NCBI RefSeq assembly: GCF_024055895.1
Contig: NZ_JAMXLE010000001.1
Span: 558,001 to 622,000, forward strand
Source of the DNA: Rhizobium sp. L1K21
GTDB lineage: Bacteria; Pseudomonadota; Alphaproteobacteria; Rhizobiales; Rhizobiaceae
Reading direction: 5' to 3'
DNA: 64,000 bases
The position numbers and the translations under genes are program-made. The first letter of the stretch is position 1. Each line of letters starts with the position of its first letter. The notes below the pieces were generated by a model that saw only the letters and a list, made by a program, of their open reading frames with translations, made no database searches and was not told the origin of the DNA. Positions 1 to 9,904 of the stretch are shown here, in pieces.

Positions 1-566
1 ACCAGCCGAAGCCCGAGCCGGAGCAGAAGCAGGCGAAGAACGAAACGGCAGCAGCGCAGGCGGCAACGGCCAAAACGCCGGAACGCAAGAAAGAGCAGCC
101 GAAGAAGGAAAGCGCGAAATCGACCGCTTCGAAGGAAAGCGACGTGCTGGCCGATGAAGTGGCGGCACTGCTGAACAAGCAGGACCCGGCAGGTGGTGGC
201 GCAAAGCGTTCAACCAAGGAAGAATCGCTCGGCGGCTCGAAGGCTTCCAACGCAAGCAAGCTGAGCCAGAGCGAACTTGATGCCCTGCGCGGCGCGATCC
301 AGAAAAACTGGTCGGTTGTTTCGGGCATGGCCGATGCGGGCGAAATCCGCATTCAGGTGAAGATGAAGCTGGATCGCAGCGGCGAAATCGTCGGCGATCC
401 GGAAGTCACGGCAACCGGCGGGTCTGCGCAGGCGCGTGATGTTCTGGCATCAAGCGCCAGACGCGCGGTGCTTCGCTCTGCGCCATTCAGCAATCTGCCG
501 GCTGACAAATATGATGCATGGTCTGAGGTTATCGTAAACTTCGACCCAAGCGAACTAATGTTGTAG
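1..566 (+). CDS. tolA: TolA, C-terminal part (truncated by window edge)
   Basis: The reading frame is open from base 3 to the stop at 566, so the 5' end of the gene lies outside the window. The visible first 60 or so residues are an Ala/Lys/Glu/Gln/Pro-rich helical stretch, as in TolA domain II, the periplasm-spanning rod. The last ~90 residues form a compact C-terminal domain beginning around the [16 protein letters not shown] segment, typical of TolA domain III, which contacts TolB/Pal and outer-membrane partners. The product is an inner-membrane-anchored part of the Tol-Pal envelope machine. It sits 44 bases before tolB, in the normal tolA-tolB-pal-cpoB order. The call rests on composition plus this context. 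Confidence 0.9.
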   Translation, partial: QPKPEPEQKQAKNETAAAQAATAKTPERKKEQPKKESAKSTASKESDVLADEVAALLNKQDPAGGGAKRSTKEESLGGSKASNASKLSQSELDALRGAIQKNWSVVSGMADAGEIRIQVKMKLDRSGEIVGDPEVTATGGSAQARDVLASSARRAVLRSAPFSNLPADKYDAWSEVIVNFDPSELML

Positions 567-610
567 GCGCTGACACCCCTGAGTGCCGAAGGCGAAAGCG
601 AGAGAGTATA

Positions 611-1915
611 ATGAAACGCAACCTCCTGAAGATTCTGACGCTTCTTGCCGCGTTTATCGCGGCGAGCTGCGGACCCGCATGGGCGCTGGTCGAGATCAAC
701 ATCAACAAGGGAAACGTTCAACCTTTGCCGATCGCCATCACGGACTTTGTTTCCGGCGATGCAATGGGCGCGAATATTTCACAGGTTATCGCCGCCGATC
801 TGAAGCGCTCCGGCCTTTTTGCGCCGGTGGACAAGAAGGCCTTTATTGAAAAGATATCCAACCCGGATCAGCCGCCGCGCTTTGAAGACTGGCGGGTGAT
901 CAATGCCCAGGCGCTTGTGACGGGCCGGGTGGTCAAGGAAAGCGATGGCCGGCTGCGTGCGGAATTCCGTCTGTGGGATACGTTTGCAGGCCAGCAGATG
1001 ATTGGCCAGCAGTTCTTTACCCAGCCGGAAAACTGGCGTCGTGTCGCCCATATCATTGCCGATGCGATCTATGAGAAGATTACCGGCGAGCAGGGCTATT
1101 TCGATACGCGCATCGTCTTTGTGTCCGAGAGTGGTCCGAAGACTGACCGCAAGCGCGAACTGGCCATCATGGATCAGGATGGCGCCAACGTTCATGCGCT
1201 GACGAACACGAACGACATTGTGCTGACGCCGCGCTTTTCGCCGAACAGCCAGGAAATCACCTACATGTCGTTCGAGGGCGGGCAGCCGCGCGTTTACCTG
1301 CTGCAGCTTGAGACAGGGCAGCGCGAGGTGGTGGGCAACTTCCCCGGTATGACCTTCGCGCCGCGTTTTTCGCCTGATGGCCAGCGCGTGATCATGAGCC
1401 TGCAGGAAGGCGGCAATTCCAACATCTACACGATGGACCTGCGTTCGCGCACGACGACACGCCTGACCGCCACGCAGGCAATCGACACGTCACCGTCCTA
1501 TTCGCCGGATGGCCGACGGATCGTGTTTGAAAGCGACCGTGGCGGACGCCAGCAGCTTTATGTCATGAATGCCGATGGTTCCGGCCAGACACGTATTTCC
1601 TTTGGCGACGGCTCCTATTCAACGCCGGTCTGGTCGCCGCGCGGCGATCTGATTGCCTTTACCAAGCAGTCGGGCGGCAAGTTTTCCATCGGTGTCATGA
1701 AGCCGGATGGATCGGGCGAGCGCATTCTCACCACCAGCTTCCACAATGAGGGACCGACATGGGCGCCCAATGGACGCGTCATCATGTTCTTCCGTCAGAA
1801 TGCGGGTGCGGCTGGTCCGCAGCTCTATTCCATCGACCTCAGCGGCTACAATGAGCAGCTTGTGCCGACCCCGAGCTTTGCCTCCGACCCGGCGTGGTCG
1901 CCATTGCTGGATTGA
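611..1915 (+). CDS. tolB: Tol-Pal system periplasmic protein TolB
   Basis: A 434-residue protein of normal TolB length. It has a Sec signal peptide (basic MKR, hydrophobic core, predicted cleavage after PAWA near residue 25), an N-terminal alpha/beta domain, then a six-bladed beta-propeller. The propeller shows as repeated SPDG/SPNG-type turns ([40 protein letters not shown]). TolB links TolA to Pal in the periplasm and supports outer-membrane constriction during division. A purine-rich GAGAGAG lies just before the ATG. The gene follows tolA closely and is probably cotranscribed with it. Confidence 0.97.
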   Translation: MKRNLLKILTLLAAFIAASCGPAWALVEININKGNVQPLPIAITDFVSGDAMGANISQVIAADLKRSGLFAPVDKKAFIEKISNPDQPPRFEDWRVINAQALVTGRVVKESDGRLRAEFRLWDTFAGQQMIGQQFFTQPENWRRVAHIIADAIYEKITGEQGYFDTRIVFVSESGPKTDRKRELAIMDQDGANVHALTNTNDIVLTPRFSPNSQEITYMSFEGGQPRVYLLQLETGQREVVGNFPGMTFAPRFSPDGQRVIMSLQEGGNSNIYTMDLRSRTTTRLTATQAIDTSPSYSPDGRRIVFESDRGGRQQLYVMNADGSGQTRISFGDGSYSTPVWSPRGDLIAFTKQSGGKFSIGVMKPDGSGERILTTSFHNEGPTWAPNGRVIMFFRQNAGAAGPQLYSIDLSGYNEQLVPTPSFASDPAWSPLLD

Positions 1916-2082
1916 GTGGAGACTGTTCCAAACGCCACGTTTGTGCCGCAATTGCCCGTGTTTTTAGGCGTTTGGCAACAAATGTAGTAATCTGTTAACC
2001 ATGGTTGTTGGTGGGCGATTAACCCAAGTCTGTTACCTTCCAGCAACCTTAAAATACATGACCCTTTTTTAGGAGACTGGCG

Positions 2083-2616
2083 ATGAGCCAAACAATGAAC
2101 CCCGGTATGTCGCGGATGCAGAAGTTGGCCCGCAATCCGGTCATGATCGCAACATTTCTCGCGCTGAGCCTTGCCGGTTGCGCATCCAAGAAGGGCCTGC
2201 CGGATAATGCATCGGAACTTGGCCTTGGTGCCAATGGTGCAGCGCCGGGCTCGTCTCAGGACTTCACGGTGAATGTTGGCGACCGCATTTTCTTCGACAC
2301 GGACAGCTCCTCGATCCGCGCTGATGCGCAGGCAACGCTGGACCGTCAGGCGCAGTGGCTGGCGCAGTATCCGCAATATCCGATCACCATCGAGGGTCAT
2401 GCCGACGAGCGCGGCACGCGTGAATACAACCTCGCGCTTGGTGCTCGCCGTGCAGAAGCGACCCGCCAGTATCTGGCGTCGCGTGGTGTCGCCGCCAACC
2501 GCATGCGCACGATCTCTTACGGCAAGGAAAAGCCGGTTGCCGTTTGCGACGATATTTCCTGCTGGTCTCAGAACCGCCGTGCCGTTACGGTTCTCGGCGG
2601 CGGTGTGTCGCAGTAG
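2083..2616 (+). CDS. pal: Peptidoglycan-associated lipoprotein Pal (Omp16-like)
   Basis: A 177-residue lipoprotein. The lipobox LSLAGC places the lipidated cysteine at residue 33. The C-terminal half is an OmpA-type peptidoglycan-binding domain with the hallmark segments IEGHADERGTREYNLALG and RRAVTV, which bind diaminopimelate of the wall. It closely resembles Brucella Omp16. The start at 2083 is chosen because AGGAG lies 7 bases upstream; the next ATG at 2107 would shorten the signal peptide. A 167-base gap separates it from tolB, so it may also have its own promoter. A strong terminator follows at 2641-2670. Confidence 0.97.
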   Translation: MSQTMNPGMSRMQKLARNPVMIATFLALSLAGCASKKGLPDNASELGLGANGAAPGSSQDFTVNVGDRIFFDTDSSSIRADAQATLDRQAQWLAQYPQYPITIEGHADERGTREYNLALGARRAEATRQYLASRGVAANRMRTISYGKEKPVAVCDDISCWSQNRRAVTVLGGGVSQ

Positions 2617-2640
2617 GAACTGCGGTCAATTCGATCAAAA

Positions 2641-2670
2641 AAAGGCGGCCATGTGTGCCGCCTTTCTTTT
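2641..2670 (+). terminator. Rho-independent terminator after pal
   Basis: A 9-base-pair perfect stem (2641-2649 with 2657-2665, GC-rich core GGCGGC) with a 7-base loop is followed by CTTTTT. The arms extend further as GATCAAAA/TTTTGATC-like flanks, so the structure may work in both directions. It separates pal from cpoB. Confidence 0.9.
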
Positions 2671-2777
2671 TGATCATAGTTTAGCCGGACTTGCTTGCTT
2701 TTACACGCTGGTTGGAAACAATGCGGTCGTCTGTGGGTTAGCAGACGGTCACTATTGGGCAGAATGGGGCTTTTTGA

Positions 2778-3794
2778 ATGAAGAGAGTTTTAAAGGCAGG
2801 GCTTTTGGTTGCGGGGATGCTCGCGGCAAGCAGTCTGCAGGCGATGCCGCTTGCGCCGATGGAAGCCGGTTCCAGATCCGGCGTGGTGCTGGCTCAGGCC
2901 GTGAATCCGGAACTGCAGATCCAGCAGCTTGAAGAAACGATTCGGGATTTGAACGGTCGTATCGAGGAGTTGAACTTCCAGATGCTGCAGATGCAGGAGC
3001 AGATGCGCAAGATGCAGGAAGACAACGAGTTCCGTTTCCAGGAACTTGAAAAGGGCGGGACGAAGAAAAGCGGCGCGCTCGACGCACCTGCTGGTGAGCA
3101 AAATCAGGTTGAGACTGCGGGCGCTGAGCCGCCCGCGGCCGATGCCGGCAGTGAAGATACTCTGTCTGCGGATGCTGGTGCAGATGCGCCTGCCTCGGAC
3201 GACATCACGATTGACAATCAGGAGCCACAGTCGGCGCAGCTTGAACATATCAAGCCCGGCACACTTGGCAGCCTGATTTTCAATAGTGATGGAAATGTCG
3301 TTGAAAGCACGCGCTCCGAGACGGTTCAGGAGGAGGGCCTGCCGGGTGTCAGCGTACCGCAGATTCAAACTGGCGGCGGTGCTCCACCAGCCTCGACCGC
3401 GATGGTCGGCGGCTCTGAAGACAATGATTACCAGATGGCCTATAGCCTCATTTTGTCCGGGGATTACGGCGAAGCCGAGCAAAGTTTCAAATCTTTCCTT
3501 GAACAGTACCCGGAAGGGACGCGGGCTGCCGATGCTTCTTTCTGGCTTGGCGAAGCGCAGTATTCGCAAGGCAAGTTCAAGGATGCGGCGGAGACGTTTC
3601 TGAATACGTACAAGGCTTATTCCAACGCGCCCAAAGCGCCGGAAGTGCTTTTGAAACTGGGCATGTCGCTTGCCGAACTGGATAATCGCGAAACTGCGTG
3701 TGCGACGCTGAAGGAAATTCCGAAGCGCTTCCCCAAGGCTTCCAAAGCCGTGATCACCAAGGTTGCCACGGAGCAATCCAAGCTTGGTTGCTGA
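2778..3794 (+). CDS. cpoB: Cell division coordinator CpoB (YbgF)
   Basis: A 338-residue secreted periplasmic protein. The signal peptide ends after SSLQA near residue 22. Next comes a coiled coil around residues 40-85 (QLEETIRDLNGRIEELNFQM and following), an acidic/Pro/Ala linker, then a TPR domain over about 215-335 starting at DYQMAYSLILSGDYGEAEQSF. This is the CpoB/YbgF plan: a trimerising coiled coil plus TPRs that link Tol to cell-wall synthesis during division. It is the usual last gene of the tol-pal cluster. The linker is long compared with enterobacterial CpoB. Confidence 0.93.
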   Translation: MKRVLKAGLLVAGMLAASSLQAMPLAPMEAGSRSGVVLAQAVNPELQIQQLEETIRDLNGRIEELNFQMLQMQEQMRKMQEDNEFRFQELEKGGTKKSGALDAPAGEQNQVETAGAEPPAADAGSEDTLSADAGADAPASDDITIDNQEPQSAQLEHIKPGTLGSLIFNSDGNVVESTRSETVQEEGLPGVSVPQIQTGGGAPPASTAMVGGSEDNDYQMAYSLILSGDYGEAEQSFKSFLEQYPEGTRAADASFWLGEAQYSQGKFKDAAETFLNTYKAYSNAPKAPEVLLKLGMSLAELDNRETACATLKEIPKRFPKASKAVITKVATEQSKLGC

Positions 3795-3801
3795 GGCGGC
3801 G

Positions 3802-5106
3802 GTGGCTGGCGAGGCGGTTTGCGGTCCGCTTGAGGCCTGCCGCACCTTTCTTGAGCGGCTGGACGCTCCAAAGCGTATCCTTGTTGCAATCTCGGGCGGC
3901 AGTGACAGTACCGGACTTCTGGTGGCCTTATCTAAAACTTTGCAGATGCGGCCTGCAGGTTTCGAGCTCTGCGCGGCGACTGTCGATCATGGTCTAAGGC
4001 CCGGCAGTCTGGACGAAGCCATGGCCGTTCACGGCCTGTGCGAATCGCTTGGAATTCCTCATGACGTTCTTTGCTGGAAAGGCGACAAGCCGGAAACGGG
4101 CCTGATGGCCGCGGCGCGAGAGGCGCGTTATCGCCTGCTGGAAGGGGCTGCCTGTCGATTGGGTTGCGATCTGATCATGACTGGTCACACGCTTGACGAT
4201 CAGATCGAAACGGTTGCCATGCGCGGTGCGCGAAGCGAAGTGGGGCGAGGGCTTTCCGGGATGGCCGAGGACACGCTGCTGAATGGGCGGATGTGGATGT
4301 TCCGTCCTTTCTTAAGCATTCGCCGCGCGGCAATCCGCGATTTTTTGCGCGAGGAGAGGGTCAGCTGGATTGACGATCCGAGCAATGACAACACGCGTTT
4401 TGAAAGGGTGCGGGTGCGACAGGAGCCGGTGGTGGGTGTTGATCCCTCGCAGATCGTAAGTGCGGGTGCTGCTCGGCGCAGGCTGGCCGGTGGGGCTGCA
4501 GAGGCGATCCTTTCTGCGGCACAATGCCCATTGCCCGGCTACTACACGATGGCGGCCAAAGCCGTCGACAATGAGGCCGGTTGGCTTGCGCTGAAGACAT
4601 TGATTTCCGTTGCGGGTGGACAGCACTTTCTGCCGGCGTGTGAACAAGCAGATGCCTTACGCTCTCAATTGGCCGATGGCGGCGATTTTCGCCACACACT
4701 TTCGCGCTGCGTGGTGGAGCGGCGGGGCGAAACGCTTTATCTGTGCCGCGAGCGGCGCGACCTGCCTCACCTGGTTTTGCAAGCGGGCGAAATTGCGATA
4801 TGGGACGGGCGCTTCACAATCGAGAACCTCGCGCCTTTGCCAATAGAGGTGACGGCTGCCTTGGGACGGCCTGCTTTTGATGATGGAGTCTTTGCCGGAA
4901 CGCCCAAACGGGTGGCTGCACTGATCCGTCAGGTCTTGCCCTTCGTTGAAGACGCTGACAACGACCGCTTCAGGTTGACGCCCTATCTCGCGCCGTTCGA
5001 GCGTTTTCTGACGGGGTTTGACTTTGAACTGGCGCGGGCGGTGGCAAACGCAGCCGGGAGAGCCGAATTTCCAAGGCAAATCCTTCGGAGCACGGCCAAA
5101 AAGTGA
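3802..5106 (+). CDS. tilS: tRNA(Ile)-lysidine synthase TilS
   Basis: This PP-loop ATPase makes lysidine at C34 of tRNA-Ile(CAU), switching its decoding from AUG to AUA. The PP-loop signature AISGGSDSTGLL sits near the N-terminus, followed by the TVDHGLR and MTGHTLDDQIET segments of the N-type ATP-pyrophosphatase fold. The frame is open upstream to a TTG at 3763 inside cpoB, but that codon has no spaced ribosome-binding site. I prefer the GTG at 3802, with GAGG five bases upstream overlapping the cpoB stop region, which suggests translational coupling. The product is ~434 aa, a normal length. Confidence 0.92.
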   Translation: MAGEAVCGPLEACRTFLERLDAPKRILVAISGGSDSTGLLVALSKTLQMRPAGFELCAATVDHGLRPGSLDEAMAVHGLCESLGIPHDVLCWKGDKPETGLMAAAREARYRLLEGAACRLGCDLIMTGHTLDDQIETVAMRGARSEVGRGLSGMAEDTLLNGRMWMFRPFLSIRRAAIRDFLREERVSWIDDPSNDNTRFERVRVRQEPVVGVDPSQIVSAGAARRRLAGGAAEAILSAAQCPLPGYYTMAAKAVDNEAGWLALKTLISVAGGQHFLPACEQADALRSQLADGGDFRHTLSRCVVERRGETLYLCRERRDLPHLVLQAGEIAIWDGRFTIENLAPLPIEVTAALGRPAFDDGVFAGTPKRVAALIRQVLPFVEDADNDRFRLTPYLAPFERFLTGFDFELARAVANAAGRAEFPRQILRSTAKK

Positions 5107-5209
5107 ATTTCGCGGCAGCGCTTGCCTTGGCAAGACTGGCACGTGAACCTATGTTATGATCAAGACTGACGGGCGGCCTTGTGCGGCCCTTTCAATTTGG
5201 TGGAACTTA

Positions 5210-7138
5210 ATGAATCCAAACCTGAGAAATCTGGCTCTGTGGGCCATCATAGCGCTCCTGCTGGTAGCGCTCTTCACGATGTTTCAAAGCCCCCAAACCC
5301 AAAGCGGCTCAAGAGACATCCCTTATTCACAGTTCCTCACTGACGCAGAAAACTCGCGCGTGAAGGAAGTGACGATCACGGGCCAGCGTATTGTCGGCAC
5401 CTATTCGACCAATGGCACCACATTCCAGACCTATGCGCCCGGCATTGATGATGCACTGGTTGATCGCCTGCAGGCCAAGGACGTGACGGTGACTGTTCGC
5501 CCCGAAAGCGATGGTTCGTCGGGCTTCTTAAGCTATCTCGGTACCTTGCTGCCGATGATCCTGATCCTGGGTGTGTGGCTTTTCTTCATGCGCCAGATGC
5601 AGGGTGGCTCGCGCGGAGCGATGGGCTTTGGCAAGTCGAAAGCCAAGCTTTTGACGGAAGCGCATGGCCGCGTGACCTTTGCAGATGTTGCAGGCGTGGA
5701 CGAAGCCAAGCAGGACCTGGAAGAAATTGTCGAATTCCTGCGCGACCCGCAGAAGTTCCAGCGCCTGGGCGGTCGTATTCCGCGTGGCGTGCTGCTCGTC
5801 GGGCCTCCTGGTACAGGTAAGACGCTGCTCGCTCGCTCGGTTGCAGGTGAGGCCAATGTGCCGTTCTTCACGATTTCCGGCTCCGACTTTGTGGAAATGT
5901 TCGTTGGTGTGGGTGCAAGCCGTGTCCGCGACATGTTCGAACAGGCGAAAAAGAATGCGCCGTGCATTATCTTCATCGACGAAATCGATGCTGTCGGTCG
6001 TCACCGTGGTGCCGGCCTTGGCGGCGGCAATGACGAGCGCGAACAGACATTGAACCAGTTGCTGGTGGAAATGGATGGCTTTGAGCCGAATGAGAGCATC
6101 ATTCTGATTGCTGCCACCAACCGTCCTGACGTTCTCGACCCTGCGCTGCTGCGTCCGGGCCGTTTCGACCGTCAGGTTGTCGTGCCGAACCCGGACATCG
6201 TCGGCCGCGAGCGTATCTTGAAGGTTCACGTCCGCAACGTGCCTTTGGCGCCCAATGTGGACCTGAAGATCTTGGCGCGTGGTACGCCGGGCTTTTCCGG
6301 TGCAGACCTGATGAACCTGGTGAATGAAGCTGCCCTCATGGCTGCGCGCCGCAACAAGCGTCTTGTCACCATGCTCGAGTTCGAGGATGCCAAGGACAAG
6401 ATCATGATGGGTGCGGAGCGCCGCAACTCGGCCATGACCGAGGAGGAAAAGAAGCTCACCGCCTATCATGAAGCAGGCCACGCCATTGTTGCGCTGAATG
6501 TGCCTGTGGCTGATCCGGTCCACAAGGCAACGATCATTCCACGCGGTCGTGCGCTCGGCATGGTGATGCAGCTGCCGGAAGGCGACCGCTACTCCATGAG
6601 CTACAAGTGGATGATTTCGCGTCTCGCGATCATGATGGGTGGACGTGCGGCTGAAGAACTGACCTTCGGCAAGGAGAATATCACCTCCGGTGCATCGTCC
6701 GATATCGAGCAGGCCACCAAGCTTGCTCGTGCGATGGTGACGCAATGGGGCTTTTCCGACGAACTCGGACAGGTCGCCTATGGCGAAAACCAGCAGGAAG
6801 TGTTCCTGGGCCACCAGGTGGCACAGCAGAAGAACGTTTCCGAGGCGACCTCGCAGAAGATCGACAATGAAATCCGTCGTCTTCTTGACGAAGCCTATGA
6901 CGAAGCCAAGCGTATTCTCACCGAGCACAACAAGGCGTTCGTGGATACGGCGGAAGGCCTGCTTGAATATGAGACGCTGACCGGCGATGAAATCAAGCAG
7001 CTCCTCAAGGGCGAGAAACCTTCGCGCGATCTGGGCGATGATACGCCGCCGAGCCGTGGCTCCGCCGTTCCAAGTGCGGGCGCGAAGAAGGATGGCAAAG
7101 GCGAGCCGGAAGGTGGCATGGAGCCGCAGCCGCAATAA
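5210..7138 (+). CDS. ftsH: ATP-dependent zinc metalloprotease FtsH
   Basis: A 642-residue membrane-bound AAA+ protease that degrades unstable membrane and cytosolic proteins. It has a first membrane helix at about residues 7-25, a short periplasmic domain and a second helix at about 105-125. The AAA module has Walker A GPPGTGKT, Walker [10 protein letters not shown] and the arginine-finger region RPGRFD. The M41 protease domain has the zinc motif HEAGH. The frame extends 18 codons upstream to an ATG at 5156, but family alignment from memory ([18 protein letters not shown]) favours 5210. The C-terminal tail is low-complexity Gly/Pro/Lys. tilS-ftsH-glmM is a conserved order. Confidence 0.97.
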   Translation: MNPNLRNLALWAIIALLLVALFTMFQSPQTQSGSRDIPYSQFLTDAENSRVKEVTITGQRIVGTYSTNGTTFQTYAPGIDDALVDRLQAKDVTVTVRPESDGSSGFLSYLGTLLPMILILGVWLFFMRQMQGGSRGAMGFGKSKAKLLTEAHGRVTFADVAGVDEAKQDLEEIVEFLRDPQKFQRLGGRIPRGVLLVGPPGTGKTLLARSVAGEANVPFFTISGSDFVEMFVGVGASRVRDMFEQAKKNAPCIIFIDEIDAVGRHRGAGLGGGNDEREQTLNQLLVEMDGFEPNESIILIAATNRPDVLDPALLRPGRFDRQVVVPNPDIVGRERILKVHVRNVPLAPNVDLKILARGTPGFSGADLMNLVNEAALMAARRNKRLVTMLEFEDAKDKIMMGAERRNSAMTEEEKKLTAYHEAGHAIVALNVPVADPVHKATIIPRGRALGMVMQLPEGDRYSMSYKWMISRLAIMMGGRAAEELTFGKENITSGASSDIEQATKLARAMVTQWGFSDELGQVAYGENQQEVFLGHQVAQQKNVSEATSQKIDNEIRRLLDEAYDEAKRILTEHNKAFVDTAEGLLEYETLTGDEIKQLLKGEKPSRDLGDDTPPSRGSAVPSAGAKKDGKGEPEGGMEPQPQ

Positions 7139-7161
7139 TCCTGAAGCATCGTTAAATAATG

Positions 7162-7194
7162 AAAGCCGCGCGGCATGTGCTGCGCGGCTTTTTT
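7162..7194 (+). terminator. Rho-independent terminator after ftsH
   Basis: A 10-bp stem AAAGCCGCGC (7162-7171) pairs with GCGCGGCTTT (7182-7191) across a 10-base loop and continues into TTT. It ends the ftsH transcript before glmM. Confidence 0.92.
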
Positions 7195-7309
7195 GTACCA
7201 TTTGGTAACGGCTTGTAATGTTTGTTTGCGGTAATTTACCTGCCAAACATGGTCCTTGCTGTTATAAGCGCGAAAAAACACAGGGTCGGGACATTTCAGG
7301 TGGTGAATA

Positions 7310-8665
7310 ATGAGTGAGCGCCGATATTTCGGAACCGATGGCATCCGTGGAAAATCCAATGTTTTCCCAATGACACCGGACATAGCCATGAAAGTGGGTG
7401 TGGCGGCAGGCCGCGTTTTCAGCAATGGCGGGCACCGGCACCGGGTGGTGATCGGCAAGGATACCCGCCTTTCCGGCTACATGCTCGAATATGCGATGGT
7501 TTCCGGCTTTACCTCGGCGGGAATGGATGTGTTTCTGCTCGGGCCTTGCCCGACGCCAGCTGTGGCTATGCTGACACGCTCCCTGCGTGCCGATCTCGGT
7601 GTCATGATTTCCGCATCACACAATCCTTATCAGGACAATGGTATCAAGCTGTTCGGCCCCGATGGCTACAAGCTTTCCGATGCGCTGGAAACGCGGATCG
7701 AATCGCTGATTGAGGAAGATGTTTATCCGCAGATGGTCGCCGCCGACAATATCGGCCGCGTGAAGCGCGTTGAGGGCGACATCTACCGTTATATCGAATT
7801 TGTGAAGCGCACGCTGCCGAAGGATGTGACGCTGAACGGACTCAGAGTGGCCATCGATTGCGCCAATGGTGCCGCTTACAAGGCTGCTCCGCTGGCGCTT
7901 TGGGAATTGGGCGCTGACCTCGTGACGATCGGCAATGAGCCGAATGGCCGCAACATCAACGACAAGTGCGGCTCCACCAGCCCGGAAGCCCTGGCTGCGA
8001 AGGTGAATGAAGTGCGCGCCGATATTGGCATTGCGCTTGATGGTGACGCGGACCGGGTGATCATCGTCGATGAGAACAGCAACGTGGTCGATGGTGACCA
8101 GTTGATGGCCGTGATTGGCGAAACCTGGGCAGCCGACGGCCTTTTGCAGGGCGGTGGTATCGTTGCGACGGTGATGTCGAACCTCGGTCTGGAGCGTTTT
8201 CTGACCGGCAAGGGCCTTACGCTGGCGCGCACGAAAGTGGGCGACCGCTATGTGGTTGAACACATGCGTGGGCATGGTTTCAATGTCGGCGGGGAGCAAT
8301 CCGGCCATATCGTTTTGTCAGACTTCGGAACCACAGGCGACGGCCTTGTTGCGGCGCTGCAGATTCTCGCTTGTGTTCAACGGACCGGCAAGCCGGTCAG
8401 CCAGCTCTGTCACAAGTTTGAGCGTGTGCCGCAGCTATTGAAAAACGTGCGCATCTCCGGCGGCAATCCGCTGAACCGTAAGGACGTGCAGGCTGCGATT
8501 TCAGCGGCTGAAGCTGAGCTCAACTCGAAGGGCAGACTGGTGATCCGGCCTTCCGGCACGGAGCCGCTGATCCGCGTGATGGCGGAGGGCGACGATGAGG
8601 GGCAGGTTCACCGTATCGTTGACGAGTTGGCCGGCGTCATTGCCGCCGCCCCGGCGGCTGCTTAG
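7310..8665 (+). CDS. glmM: Phosphoglucosamine mutase GlmM
   Basis: Converts glucosamine-6-phosphate to glucosamine-1-phosphate, which leads to UDP-GlcNAc for peptidoglycan and lipid A. 451 residues, normal for the family. The phosphoserine loop ISASHNP places the catalytic serine at residue 103, the metal-binding loop is DGDADR, the sugar-binding motif is GGEQSGH and the C-terminal phosphate-binding loop is RPSGTEP. AGGTGG lies before the ATG. It follows ftsH but has its own upstream region of 115 bases after the ftsH terminator. Confidence 0.97.
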   Translation: MSERRYFGTDGIRGKSNVFPMTPDIAMKVGVAAGRVFSNGGHRHRVVIGKDTRLSGYMLEYAMVSGFTSAGMDVFLLGPCPTPAVAMLTRSLRADLGVMISASHNPYQDNGIKLFGPDGYKLSDALETRIESLIEEDVYPQMVAADNIGRVKRVEGDIYRYIEFVKRTLPKDVTLNGLRVAIDCANGAAYKAAPLALWELGADLVTIGNEPNGRNINDKCGSTSPEALAAKVNEVRADIGIALDGDADRVIIVDENSNVVDGDQLMAVIGETWAADGLLQGGGIVATVMSNLGLERFLTGKGLTLARTKVGDRYVVEHMRGHGFNVGGEQSGHIVLSDFGTTGDGLVAALQILACVQRTGKPVSQLCHKFERVPQLLKNVRISGGNPLNRKDVQAAISAAEAELNSKGRLVIRPSGTEPLIRVMAEGDDEGQVHRIVDELAGVIAAAPAAA

Positions 8666-8700
8666 CCCAAAAGTTGCAACTCCAGAAGCGACACGCATTG

Positions 8701-8727
8701 AAAGCCGGCTTCGCGCCGGCTTTTCGT
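8701..8727 (+). terminator. Rho-independent terminator after glmM
   Basis: A 9-bp perfect stem AAAGCCGGC (8701-8709) / GCCGGCTTT (8715-8723) with loop TTCGC, followed by TCGTTTG. Confidence 0.9.
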
Positions 8728-8800
8728 TTGTCGTGCGCCTGCTGCTATGGAAACCCTAATCTTTTGTTAACGGTAATAATTCTCCAATAAAGTTGGTGAA

Positions 8801-8826
8801 GATTCATAGTTAAACCCCCCTTAACC
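8801..8826 (+). promoter_or_regulatory. CtrA box with adjacent GANTC site upstream of the Omp25-like gene
   Basis: TTAA (8810-8813), seven bases, then TTAACC (8821-8826) is an exact match to the alphaproteobacterial CtrA consensus TTAA-N7-TTAA(C). A GATTC, the CcrM methylation site type, sits just before it at 8801-8805. The box is 74 bases upstream of the chosen start codon at 8900. A further TTAAC half-site lies at 8767-8771. Confidence 0.7.
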
Positions 8827-8899
8827 TTTGCGCTCTAAAGTTGACCCTCATTGGATCAAGGTACGCCGGACTGCGGCGGTCCAGGCTTTGGAGTTGGTT

Positions 8900-9751
8900 A
8901 TGAAAAAGATTATGACAGGTGCGCTTGCTGCAGCACTTCTGGCTTCCGGTGTGCAGGCGGCAGACCTCTATCAGCCGCCGGTGATTGAGGCCCCGCCGAC
9001 CTATATTCCTGAAGTGGAAGTGCAGGAAGCCAGCGGCTGGTATCTCCGCGGCGATGCCGCATTCGTCTACAACAAGAGTGCAGGTGTTGATTTCTATCAG
9101 GGTTCGAACAAACTCTATTCGAAATTTGCGTCCGCCAAGATGCGCAATTCGTTTGCGCTGGGCGTCGGTGCCGGTTACCAGGTCAACAGCTATTTGCGTG
9201 TTGATGCGACAGCAGATTACACATTCAAGTCCAAGTTCAGCGGTTCGACCACGGGCTCCTGTGGCGCGAACAGCGCGGCATCGGGCTGCGTTTCGACAGA
9301 TTTAGCATCTATGACGGCCTTCAGCCTGATGGCCAATGCCTATGTTGACCTTGGCACCTATGGCATGGTGACGCCTTATGTGGGTGCCGGTGTTGGTGGT
9401 ACCTATGTGAAGTGGAGCGATTTGAAAAATACCGCTTGCGACGTGACCAATTCTTCAAACTGCGATGCGACTGTGACGCATACCGGTCATGGCAGCTGGC
9501 GCTTTACCTATGCGCTGATGGCGGGTGCGTCGATCAAGATCAACTGCCAGCTCAAGGCTGATATCGGCTACCGCTACCGCAATGTGGCAGGTGGCAAGAT
9601 GTTCGGCTATTCGACAGGCGGCGGTCCCGGCTACGATCGTGGGTTCCATATCCACGAAGGCCGTGCGGGTCTGCGTTATTCCTTCGGTGATGATTGCGCC
9701 GCGCCGGTTTATACGCCTCCGGTTTACAATCCGCCGGCTGTTTACAAATAA
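8900..9751 (+). CDS. Outer membrane beta-barrel protein, Omp25/Omp31 family
   Basis: A 283-residue surface barrel with a Sec signal peptide (MKKIMTGALAAALLASGVQA, cut before ADLYQPP). Alternating aromatic/polar strands such as GWYLRGDAAFVYN, SFALGVGAGYQV, LRVDATADYTF and RAGLRYSFG mark the eight-stranded fold of the Brucella Omp25/Omp31 and Bartonella Hbp group. Four cysteines are unusual for this family. The last strand ends at YSF but is followed by about 17 residues with YTPPVYNPP repeats, so the usual terminal aromatic residue of a barrel is displaced. The ATG at 8900 is chosen over the in-frame 8828 because it has GGAG and begins the signal peptide. Confidence 0.85.
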   Translation: MKKIMTGALAAALLASGVQAADLYQPPVIEAPPTYIPEVEVQEASGWYLRGDAAFVYNKSAGVDFYQGSNKLYSKFASAKMRNSFALGVGAGYQVNSYLRVDATADYTFKSKFSGSTTGSCGANSAASGCVSTDLASMTAFSLMANAYVDLGTYGMVTPYVGAGVGGTYVKWSDLKNTACDVTNSSNCDATVTHTGHGSWRFTYALMAGASIKINCQLKADIGYRYRNVAGGKMFGYSTGGGPGYDRGFHIHEGRAGLRYSFGDDCAAPVYTPPVYNPPAVYK

Positions 9752-9774
9752 GCTGTACGTCATACGAGAACTCG

Positions 9775-9812
9775 AAAGCCCGTCCACCTCTATCGTGGCG
9801 GGCTTTTGTTTT
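9775..9812 (+). terminator. Rho-independent terminator after the Omp25-like gene
   Basis: AAAGCCCG (9775-9782) pairs with CGGGCTTT (9799-9806), with extra CCAC/GTGG pairs inside after a small mismatch, followed by TGTTTTT. Confidence 0.85.
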
Positions 9813-9904
9813 TGCGCCGTGTAAATGTGCCGCATGCGGCGAAATATTTCCTAATCGCGCCATGCCCCGCTTGACGAGGCATCGCCCTTCCAATATCCAC
9901 GGCG

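Noticed and set aside
5170-5200. Terminator before ftsH
   Set aside because: The GGGCGGCC/GCGGCCC arms pair only with an internal mismatch and no T run; too weak to call.
5528-7246. 572-codon open frame antisense to ftsH
   Set aside because: It mirrors ftsH codon structure, has no recognisable motif, low-complexity His/Arg-rich composition, and lies wholly opposite an unmistakable gene.
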